A stretch of DNA of 10,109 nt from Candidatus Gastranaerophilales bacterium (lineage in GTDB: Bacteria; Cyanobacteriota; Vampirovibrionia; Gastranaerophilales; Gastranaerophilaceae): the NCBI GenBank assembly GCA_944323095.1, contig CALURE010000048.1:1-10109 (forward strand). Direction: 5' to 3'. The notes under the pieces were generated by a model. It worked only from the letters and a program-made list of their open reading frames with translations, was not told the origin of the DNA and searched no databases. Shown here piece by piece: positions 1 to 6,043 of the stretch (its first letter is position 1; each line of letters starts with the position of its first letter). Both the position numbers and the translations under genes were made by a program.

Positions 1-1
1 G

Positions 2-274
2 TCGAAGTATTTATCGTTTACAATTCATGTGAATTGTATTAGAAAATCTAATAAATACGGTCGTGATGTTTTTACTATATGGCTTGATGAAAATGGAAAT
101 ATTATACCGATGGATATTGTAGGAACCTCAGTAGGTAGCAGTTCTACTCTTACATCTTATTATCTTCATAGACTTTGTAATAGTTTAGAAAGCAGTAAAA
201 AAACTTACGGTCCGCAAATATTAGGATATTGTGTTTACAAAATTATTGAAGACGGATGGGAGATGAAATATTAA
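2..274 (+). CDS. Pilin/pseudopilin-like protein, C-terminal fragment (5' end outside window)
   Basis: The reading frame is open from the left edge to the TAA at 272-274. The true start therefore lies upstream, and the GTG at 29 is unlikely to be the start. The visible 90 residues contain 'NKYGRDVF', then 'LDENGNIIPMD', and end with 'IIEDGWEMKY'. I associate this layout with C-terminal halves of type IV pilin-like and type II secretion pseudopilins: an Asn/Asp-rich turn, a 'GRDVF' strand, a 'G.v.P' turn, a Cys pair and a terminal 'GWxMxY'. Two Cys in the last third (in 'RLCNSL' and 'GYCVYK') could form the disulfide loop seen in many pilins. The hydrophobic N-terminal helix that would prove the assignment is not in the window. 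A strong terminator follows directly, so this is the last gene of its transcript. Confidence 0.6.
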   Translation, partial: SKYLSFTIHVNCIRKSNKYGRDVFTIWLDENGNIIPMDIVGTSVGSSSTLTSYYLHRLCNSLESSKKTYGPQILGYCVYKIIEDGWEMKY

Positions 275-276
275 GC

Positions 277-311
277 AAAAACCGAGGCTCATATGAAGAG
301 CCTCGGTTTTT
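277..311 (+). terminator. Intrinsic terminator after the pilin-like gene
   Basis: A perfect inverted repeat pairs accgaggctc (281-290) with gagcctcggt (298-307) around a 7-nt loop. The flanking A-run (277-280) and T-run (308-311) extend the stem to 14 bp. The GC-rich core followed by T's is a classical rho-independent terminator 3 nt after the stop codon. The A-tract on the other side means it could also work on the minus strand. Confidence 0.93.
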
Positions 312-399
312 GTAAATTTATCCATATTTATTGCCTTGATGAGTAATGTATGTTTTTTCGTATTACTTTAATCTTTTTATAAATCAGAGGTGAGGTTAT

Positions 400-1200
400 A
401 TGAAAAAAATTATTCTTTTATCAGGCATTTTGTTCTTATGTGCAGGAACTGCTAATGCGGGGATTTTCTCAAATCTTTTCGGGTTTAATAATTTTAACAG
501 AGGTTATTATTCTCCATATAATTACAGGTACACAAACAGCAGTTATTACAGACCGCCCCGTTATAACAACTATTACAATAACAGGTATTACTATAACAGA
601 AATCCCTATGGTTATAACAGGCATTATAACCGCTATCCCGGGAATTACTACAGAAAACCTGTTATTTTGCGTACGAATGTAAAAAGAAGCCAGAATGATT
701 TATGCGAAAAAGTAGTCGCAAATCAGATGTCAGGTCTTGATAAACTTGAAAATAAAATTCTTCTCCAAACATATGAATATGACAATCCAAAATCACGTAT
801 TGAAAGATTGGAACAGCGTATTTTCGGAGCTTCACAAACCGGCAGTCTTCCGGAAAGGCTGAATAATTTAAAAACTGCCGCTAAAAATTATAAAGGTTAT
901 AATGCAAGATATGATGATTACGGACAGGGATATTCCGCTGAAAATTCTTACCGTCCGCCGATTTTTACCGGAACATCAGGTGCAGGCTGGGGAAATACAC
1001 TCTGGGGAAATTTTAAAAATCAGTTTATAGGAATGCCGACAGGAATTACCCCCGGTATGGATCCTGCTTATATGGATTATTTCGAAGCTGAACGTGCATT
1101 GATGGATAACGGAGATTCTGTTGATATAAGAACAAACAGGGGATATCACAGAGCAAATACGAACAGAGGAATGACTACAGGGGTTACAATATTAGATTGA
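400..1200 (+). CDS. Secreted Tyr/Asn/Arg-rich protein with RLExxxFG-type block
   Basis: This 266-residue protein is predicted to be exported by Sec. Residues 1-20 form a textbook signal peptide: Lys-Lys, a hydrophobic core, then 'TANA' before Gly21, with no lipobox. Residues 30-86 are low complexity, dominated by Tyr, Asn and Arg. Residues 112-160 carry a block beginning 'LDKLENKIL' and continuing with 'RIERLEQRIFG' and 'RLNNLK'. I recognise this 'LExxI...Y...RLxRLExxxFG...RLxxL' pattern from uncharacterised envelope proteins of Cyanobacteria and Melainabacteria, without an assigned function. The C-terminal third has Gly/Trp and Met/Pro/Asp-rich stretches. The ATG is supported by a strong ribosome site, agaggtgagg (386-395), 4 nt upstream. 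The gene stands alone between the terminator at 277-311 and the flagellar operon. Function is unknown; a surface or cell-wall role is inference. Confidence 0.85.
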   Translation: MKKIILLSGILFLCAGTANAGIFSNLFGFNNFNRGYYSPYNYRYTNSSYYRPPRYNNYYNNRYYYNRNPYGYNRHYNRYPGNYYRKPVILRTNVKRSQNDLCEKVVANQMSGLDKLENKILLQTYEYDNPKSRIERLEQRIFGASQTGSLPERLNNLKTAAKNYKGYNARYDDYGQGYSAENSYRPPIFTGTSGAGWGNTLWGNFKNQFIGMPTGITPGMDPAYMDYFEAERALMDNGDSVDIRTNRGYHRANTNRGMTTGVTILD

Positions 1201-1289
1201 CTTTTTATTCAGCATCATTAATATCATACATATAGATGTTTATAACACTCTGAAAATAAGTAATAATAATTTCAGAAAAGTGGTATAAA

Positions 1290-1784
1290 ATGCCTTTCAG
1301 ATACAGGTTGCAAAAAGTTCTGGAATTCCGTATCCGGAAAAAAGAAGAACAGCTTCAGGTTGTGCAAAAAGCGCAGATGGCAGTTCTTGAAGCTGAAGAA
1401 AACATCCGGAAAAATGAAGAAGAAATCAGGACAACAAAAATAAATATGCTAAAAGCTGATCCAATGATGTATGAGGCATATGACAAATATCTCGTTCACC
1501 TCTGGGAAAAGGCAGAAAAACTAGAGGCAATCAGAGTAGAATTACAACAAAAGCTTGATGAAGAAAAAGCAAAACTTGTAAAACTTGAACAGGGTGTAAA
1601 AGTTCTGGAAAAACACAAAGAGAAAAACAGAGAGGCTTATATTGCAGAAGAAAAAGCAGCGGAACTTAAACAATATTCTGAACTCGGTGTAACAAGGTAT
1701 TTCCGCCAGAGCCAGGAAAGAGCAGAAGCAGAGGAAGAAGAAATTCTTAAAAAGTTAGAAGAAATAGACGGAGGTAGTTATTAA
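1290..1784 (+). CDS. fliJ: Flagellar export protein FliJ
   Basis: FliJ is the cytosolic coiled-coil component of the flagellar type III export apparatus. It works with the FliI ATPase and FlhA and escorts empty chaperones. The 164-residue product starts 'MPFRYRLQKVLEFR', the characteristic FliJ N-terminus (F.yrLq.vL..R). It continues as an almost uninterrupted Glu/Lys/Gln-rich helix to the end, as expected of an antiparallel coiled coil. Length is slightly above the usual ~145-150 residues, the extra being an acidic C-terminal tail. The ribosome site is a modest agaaaagtgg about 6 nt before ATG. It is the first gene of a three-gene flagellar operon, and the next start codon lies only 1 nt beyond its stop. 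No fliI is visible upstream, which is unusual because fliI often precedes fliJ. Confidence 0.9.
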   Translation: MPFRYRLQKVLEFRIRKKEEQLQVVQKAQMAVLEAEENIRKNEEEIRTTKINMLKADPMMYEAYDKYLVHLWEKAEKLEAIRVELQQKLDEEKAKLVKLEQGVKVLEKHKEKNREAYIAEEKAAELKQYSELGVTRYFRQSQERAEAEEEEILKKLEEIDGGSY

Positions 1785-1785
1785 A

Positions 1786-2634
1786 ATGAATGTAAGCACA
1801 TCTACGGCAGCAGCATCCACATCAGATGTAAGTTCAACACAAACATCTGCAAAAGCTGTTAATAATACAAAAACTTCTGATAAATCTTTTGAAGATGAAA
1901 TGAAAACCGTTTCCGAAGCAGAAGAAACAGAAAAAAATCAGGATACTTCCGTTGATAAAAAAGAAACTTCAAAAGATAAAAAAACTGATGAAAAAGATTC
2001 GACCAAAGAAGCAAACAAACTTTCTCATGATTTCAAAAATGTCGATGATATTGTTCCAGCCGATGCATTAAACGGCGGTGTAAATTTTACGGATTATAAA
2101 TATCATAATGAAGGGCAGTCTATTTTGTCACAAAATATTCAGAATTTGTTAAATACAAAAGATTTAATGACGACCGTAAATTCTGCATCAACATTTGACT
2201 ATGACGTAATAAATATGTCTGACAGCGATGCGAATTTTTTCGCTAATCTTGTTCAAAATACTGATATGTCTATGAAAAGTATTTCAGCCCAAATAAGCGA
2301 TGCAATGGTTAATGATTCTGCAGGTGTCCAGAAAAATGTACAGGTATCATCAGTTTTAATGGAAAAATTGTCTGATTCAATGAGAACAAATCAGCCTTTC
2401 AGAATAGATTTTGACAAAGATGTTTCTGTCATTATAAAAGTAAATAAAGACGGATCTCTTGCAGCAAATTTTATCCCCGGTGATAAAGCTGTTGAGCAGT
2501 ATTTAAGAAACAATATATCATCGCTCAGGCAGCGTTTTGATGAGCAGGAACTCCCGTATTCCCAATTGAGCTACAGCAATCATCGTCAGCAGCAGGAAAG
2601 ACGCAGAAATAACAAGGAGAATAACAATGAATGA
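1786..2634 (+). CDS. fliK: Flagellar hook-length control protein, FliK-like
   Basis: FliK measures hook length and triggers the export-specificity switch through FlhB. This 282-residue protein has a disordered Ser/Thr-rich segment (1-30) and a Lys/Glu/Asp-rich segment (31-80), a middle region rich in Asn, Asp and Ser, and a more structured C-terminus (about 183-262). There 'FDKDVSVIIKVNKDGSLAANF', 'LRNNISSLRQRF' and a Gln/Arg/Asn-rich end ('HRQQQERRR') resemble the FliK C-terminal domain, where a beta hairpin is followed by a helix of the 'L...l..Lr..L' type. At under 300 residues it is short for FliK (usually about 375 or more). It lies between fliJ and a hook/rod gene, the normal place for fliK. 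Its ribosome site ggaggt (1770-1775) lies inside the last codons of fliJ. It overlaps the next gene by 8 nt, implying translational coupling. The family call rests on context plus the C-terminal pattern. Confidence 0.7.
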   Translation: MNVSTSTAAASTSDVSSTQTSAKAVNNTKTSDKSFEDEMKTVSEAEETEKNQDTSVDKKETSKDKKTDEKDSTKEANKLSHDFKNVDDIVPADALNGGVNFTDYKYHNEGQSILSQNIQNLLNTKDLMTTVNSASTFDYDVINMSDSDANFFANLVQNTDMSMKSISAQISDAMVNDSAGVQKNVQVSSVLMEKLSDSMRTNQPFRIDFDKDVSVIIKVNKDGSLAANFIPGDKAVEQYLRNNISSLRQRFDEQELPYSQLSYSNHRQQQERRRNNKENNNE

Positions 2635-3463
2635 TTCTTTTATTACGGCTTTAAATACTCAAAAATCAACGACCAACTGGATGGACGTTATTGCAAGTAA
2701 TATGACCAATGTTTATACTCCTGGGTTTCGTGAACAGCAGGTTACTTTTAAAACGTTTCTGGGCGGTGCAATATCTGATGATTATGACAAAAAAATAGAT
2801 CAGGGTAAATCTACTCCCGGTACTTCAAAAGAAAATCTTTTTCTTGAAGGTAAAGGCTTTTTTCTTGTAAAAAATGCTGAGGGTAAAAGTATTTACACAA
2901 GATTAGGAGAATTTACTTTTGACAGTGAAGGTGTTTACAGAGACAGAAGCGGCAACACTGTTCAGGGTTATATATTGAATGATAAAGGTGAAATTATGCA
3001 GGGTACAAAATCCATAACTTCCGATCTTTATCAGGAAACAGCATTGAAAGGCGGAGCTCTCGATATCCCGACAACAAACATAAAACTGTGGATTGATCCT
3101 AATAACGGCAAGTTTTTAGGTAAATACGATGATTATGAAATAAAAAATGATGGAACAATTTACGGTAAAGCTGATGGCGGCAAGCGTTCCGTTCCGTTAT
3201 ACAGAATTACTACAAGAAATTTCCACAATGCTGCAGCTTTGTATGAATTTCAGGACGGTCAATTTCTTGAAACGGAAGAATCAGGAAAACCTCTTATCGG
3301 TGTCGGCGAAATCCGTTCAGGTCTCTTAGAGATGTCTAATGCGGATTTTAAGGCAAATATTTCTTACTATCAGATGGCAAAGTTGCAGATGGAAGTTTCA
3401 AATAAACTTATATCTTCTCAAAAAGAACTCCTGCAGGAAGCTTTGCGTCTTGTAGGCAACTAA
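2627..3463 (+). CDS. Flagellar hook/basal-body rod protein (FlgE/FlgF/FlgG family)
   Basis: This is a structural subunit of the flagellar axial rod or hook, exported by the flagellar type III apparatus. The N-terminal rod motif is degenerate but clear: 'MDVIASNMTNVYTPGFRE' (19-36) matches 'l..iAnNlaN..TpGfk'. Residues 71-117 contain 'LFLEGKGFFLV', 'YTRLGEFTFDSEG' and 'GNTVQGYIL', the conserved core of FlgE/F/G. The C-terminal helix begins 'GLLEMSNADF' (232-241), matching 'G.LE.SNvD', and ends in a heptad-like amphipathic helix. At 278 residues it is FlgF/FlgG-sized rather than a full hook protein (usually 400 or more), although its place after fliK would suggest flgE. I therefore give no symbol. 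The ribosome site aaggag (2614-2619) is 7 nt before the ATG and lies inside the fliK-like gene. No flgD is present between them. Confidence 0.87.
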   Translation: MNDSFITALNTQKSTTNWMDVIASNMTNVYTPGFREQQVTFKTFLGGAISDDYDKKIDQGKSTPGTSKENLFLEGKGFFLVKNAEGKSIYTRLGEFTFDSEGVYRDRSGNTVQGYILNDKGEIMQGTKSITSDLYQETALKGGALDIPTTNIKLWIDPNNGKFLGKYDDYEIKNDGTIYGKADGGKRSVPLYRITTRNFHNAAALYEFQDGQFLETEESGKPLIGVGEIRSGLLEMSNADFKANISYYQMAKLQMEVSNKLISSQKELLQEALRLVGN

Positions 3464-3496
3464 TAACACAGGACTTTTATACATTTAAACTCCATT

Positions 3497-4447
3497 TTAT
3501 AAAGGGACTTTTGTCCCTTTTATTTCTTTAATGATTTCTTCAATTTCAGAGGATAAATCATTTTTATCAGTAATATTTTCTTTTACGGCATGGGCAAATT
3601 CTGCTTTCTTAAATTCATGCAGTCCTCTGTGTTTGAAAAATTCTTCCAAAAATTTTACTTTTGAATGGCAGCCGGTTAAATTTTCTATATGTGAGATTGA
3701 GATATTTTTTGTCAGATAATCAAGAGTTTTTATTATGAGCGAATCAGGAAGAAGATCTTCAAATTCGCCGCTTTTTAAAAGGTGAATTTTATCAAAATCA
3801 CGCTTTTTGGGTATAATTTCTTCGATATTTTGTCCGGCATCATTATCCAGCAGAACAAAAACAGGAATTTTTAATATATCTGCGTATTTGTAAAAATACT
3901 TTACTACCTGATTTTTCCCGCCTGCAGAAATAATATTAATACCGTTTTGTTTGAAATCGTAGCCGCAGAGTTTTGCAAATTCCGGCAGTAATGTTTCTTC
4001 CGTTATTCCTTCGCACAGAATAACTTTTTTTACCGGAAAACCATAGGAATTTTCTTCACATAACCCGATTTTAAGCCATTTTAAATTGTCAGCGCAATCA
4101 TCAGAAATTAAGTTTATTATTTGTTTGTAGTTAATTTTGTTTTTCAATAACTTGTTGCAGTTTTCATTAATGTTAAACACTGAATTTTCATAATCATAAA
4201 GTTTTTGATTTAACAGTAAATCGTCATCTTCACGTGGAATATATGAATTTATAACTGTTTCGGCAAGATAAGTTAATTCTTCATAATCCATATTATCTAA
4301 AGTCTCTTTTTTTAAGACAGGATCGATTATGTGGTTTGTAATAAGATCTTTATAAACCCTTAAATACTTGCTTTCAGGTTCTTTAAATCTTGTCAGTCTG
4401 TCAATTGATATTAATAATTGCTCTTTTGTAAGCGGCTTGATTTTCAA
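3497..4447 (-). CDS. Stand-alone OLD-type TOPRIM domain protein
   Basis: The 316-residue product has an N-terminal Leu/Asp/Asn-rich helical region (1-135) and a TOPRIM domain starting at residue 140. Strand one is 'KVILCEG' with Glu146, the general acid/base position. A 'GGKNQVVKYF' segment follows, then 'VFVLLDNDAG' (196-205) with the metal-binding DxD pair Asp201/Asp203. 'GEFEDLLP' (227-234) matches the 'xELExxlP' patch that follows the TOPRIM core in OLD-family nucleases. No Walker A or ABC ATPase is present, unlike full OLD proteins of 500-700 residues. Known relatives cleave DNA or transfer nucleotidyl groups with metal ions; activity here is inference. The start is TTG, with agggat about 8 nt upstream; an in-frame TAA a little further upstream rules out a longer form and no in-frame ATG exists before residue 53. 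It is divergent from the 4552 gene and convergent with the flagellar operon. Confidence 0.8.
   Translation of the reverse strand: MKIKPLTKEQLLISIDRLTRFKEPESKYLRVYKDLITNHIIDPVLKKETLDNMDYEELTYLAETVINSYIPREDDDLLLNQKLYDYENSVFNINENCNKLLKNKINYKQIINLISDDCADNLKWLKIGLCEENSYGFPVKKVILCEGITEETLLPEFAKLCGYDFKQNGINIISAGGKNQVVKYFYKYADILKIPVFVLLDNDAGQNIEEIIPKKRDFDKIHLLKSGEFEDLLPDSLIIKTLDYLTKNISISHIENLTGCHSKVKFLEEFFKHRGLHEFKKAEFAHAVKENITDKNDLSSEIEEIIKEIKGTKVPL
3501..3520 (+). terminator. Intrinsic terminator of the flagellar operon, inside the 3' end of the convergent gene
   Basis: aaagggac (3501-3508) pairs perfectly with gtcccttt (3513-3520) around a tttt loop and is followed by the T-rich stretch tatttcttt. 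It lies 37 nt after the stop codon of the hook/rod gene. The same bases encode the last residues (GTKVPL) of the minus-strand TOPRIM gene, so the + strand terminator is embedded in opposite-strand coding sequence. The minus-strand 3' flank is not T-rich, so it should act mainly on + strand transcripts. Confidence 0.7.
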
Positions 4448-4520
4448 ATTTTTATCCCTGATTGTAACATTTGTTAATTAAAATATATATGATTTAGCAA
4501 ATTTTTGCAATTTTATTTTT

Positions 4521-4526
4521 TATAAT
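4521..4526 (+). promoter_or_regulatory. Probable -10 element for the 470-residue gene
   Basis: A perfect TATAAT lies 25 nt upstream of the GTG start, leaving room for a short leader that contains the ribosome site ggag (4541-4544). No good -35 hexamer is visible at 15-19 nt spacing. Just upstream is a small palindrome, gcaaa-tt-tttgc (4497-4508), that could be a protein-binding site or simply AT-rich chance. The region is the 104-nt divergent gap shared with the TOPRIM gene. Confidence 0.45.
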
Positions 4527-4551
4527 AAATGTGTAGCAGCGGAGTGGAATT

Positions 4552-5964
4552 GTGTATTCATTAAATTTTAATACAAATTATTACAATAATTATAACACAA
4601 TAAAATCTGTTAAAACTGATAAGTTAGAAGAAACAAAAGATGTTAATGTTTCTAAACCTTCTTTTACTTCCAATCCGATAATGACGCAGATTCCTTATAA
4701 TGCTGCTCTTTCTGCATCAAGGTTAAGAACTGAACTTTCATCAAAAGATGAGAAAAATAAATATAACGAGTTGTCAAAAATAGTTGATAAAGAGACCAGA
4801 AAGCAGTTAAACGCTCTTTTGAAAACAGGTGTTTTACTAAATTCGGATTCAAACGATAATTCAACAACACTTGATAATCTTTATAAAATAGCGACTACTC
4901 AAAGAGCTCAAGGATTAAATAATATTACTATATTAAAAGATACAATTTCAACACTGGCAGATCCGCATATAATTACCCAGCAGTTCGGAAATATTCCGGA
5001 TGCATACAGAGCGCAGGTTGAAGCACTTGATAATCAAAATAAAGGTAATTCTACGGCTTCTGTTCCTTCCTCGGGTTCCTCTGATATAGATGTCGAGCAT
5101 TCCGGAACCTGCGTTGCATCAAGCATTGAATTTAATCTTGCTGATAAACATCCTGCTGAATTTGCGAGATTTGCAGAAGGTTTGAGTTCTCCCTCAATGA
5201 GTGTTAAAAAGACTATAAAGATGAATAACCTCGCAGATAATACACTTGATGCCATATGGCTTTTAAATGCTTTTGAAATTCCATATGAAGCACATGATTT
5301 TGACAGGGCAACTTTGACTTTTGCACCTGATAAAAACGCGATTGTACGGGCTTATATTCAAACAATTGATAAAGATAAACTTGAACGCTCTCCTCTTGAT
5401 GTTTTAATGCAGTCAACATTTATGCAGGTCGGCTCGCAGCAAACTTATGACAGTTTAACAGATAAGCGTGCAGGAAAATTTAACCAGAATGACAAAGGTT
5501 TGATTGAATTTGAAAAAACATTTACAGAGTCTGTGGTTGAAGATAAAAATAAAATTTCGGTGACTTACCAGACAGTAGATGAAAATGCAAAATTAACAGG
5601 TTACGAAACCGATTTTAATACTATGAAAAAACAGATTATTGATTCGTTAAATATGGGGGATAATGTCATAATAGGCTACACTCAGGTTGACGGTAATAAT
5701 ACTATAATTAACGGTCATGAAATTACGATAACAGGTATAAAATATGATAAAAACGGGAAATTGATATTTATATGCAACGATACAGATGATAATTTATCAA
5801 AACCTGTTGAATATTCGGAGGATTATCTGCTTCCGAAAATTCACCATGCAGCACTGCCGCAGGCTGTGGCAGAAAAAGATGTAAATATTGTTGAGAATTG
5901 GGTTGAAGGTTTAAAAACTTACAAAGAATTGAAACATAATGCTCAATTACAACAAGCGGCTTAA
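4552..5964 (+). CDS. Putative papain-like cysteine peptidase-fold protein, no signal peptide
   Basis: I do not recognise a named family for this 470-residue protein. Residues 1-45 are Asn/Tyr/Ser-rich and contain 'KPSFTSNP'. Residues 50-165 look helical. A Ser/Gly-rich linker (165-180) leads to 'HSGTCVASSIEF' (183-194), which resembles the papain-type nucleophile motif with Cys187 at the start of a helix. Residues 366-412 include 'LNMGDNVIIGY', 'INGHEITITGI' with His389, and 'LIFICNDTDD' with Asn409/Asp410. A Cys, then a His in a strand with 'GH.(I/V)', then Asn/Asp after the next strand is the order of the papain catalytic triad. The fold call is inference. The start is GTG with ggag 7 nt upstream, and an in-frame TAG at 4534 excludes a longer form, so no Sec signal is missing. 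A strong terminator overlaps the stop codon. Confidence 0.8.
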   Translation: MYSLNFNTNYYNNYNTIKSVKTDKLEETKDVNVSKPSFTSNPIMTQIPYNAALSASRLRTELSSKDEKNKYNELSKIVDKETRKQLNALLKTGVLLNSDSNDNSTTLDNLYKIATTQRAQGLNNITILKDTISTLADPHIITQQFGNIPDAYRAQVEALDNQNKGNSTASVPSSGSSDIDVEHSGTCVASSIEFNLADKHPAEFARFAEGLSSPSMSVKKTIKMNNLADNTLDAIWLLNAFEIPYEAHDFDRATLTFAPDKNAIVRAYIQTIDKDKLERSPLDVLMQSTFMQVGSQQTYDSLTDKRAGKFNQNDKGLIEFEKTFTESVVEDKNKISVTYQTVDENAKLTGYETDFNTMKKQIIDSLNMGDNVIIGYTQVDGNNTIINGHEITITGIKYDKNGKLIFICNDTDDNLSKPVEYSEDYLLPKIHHAALPQAVAEKDVNIVENWVEGLKTYKELKHNAQLQQAA

Positions 5965-5990
5965 TGTTAGTTAACATTAAGCTTTTTTTT
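5959..5990 (+). terminator. Intrinsic terminator overlapping the stop codon of the 470-residue gene
   Basis: gcttaatgtta (5959-5969) pairs with taacattaagc (5972-5982), giving about 10 bp with a small loop, followed by eight T's (5983-5990). The TAA stop (5962-5964) lies in the left arm. The downstream nucleotidase gene therefore probably needs its own promoter or read-through. Confidence 0.88.
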
Positions 5991-6043
5991 AGCAAAAAAA
6001 ATATTGACGATGTTTAATTAATTTAGAAATAAGGTGAAAAAAT

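Noticed and set aside
29..31. GTG at 29 as the start of the first gene
   Set aside because: The frame is open to the window edge, there is no ribosome site before it, and the encoded segment looks like the interior of a pilin-like protein.
440..682. 80-residue + strand ORF rich in Ile/Thr
   Set aside because: It is a frame shadow of the Tyr/Asn-rich segment of the secreted protein. TAT/AAC-type codons shifted by one base give ATT/ACA (Ile/Thr), and there is no ribosome site.
6004..6030. TTGACG upstream of the nucleotidase gene as a -35 box
   Set aside because: No acceptable -10 hexamer lies at 16-18 nt without running into the aaggtg ribosome site. A promoter is expected here after the terminator but cannot be pinned down.
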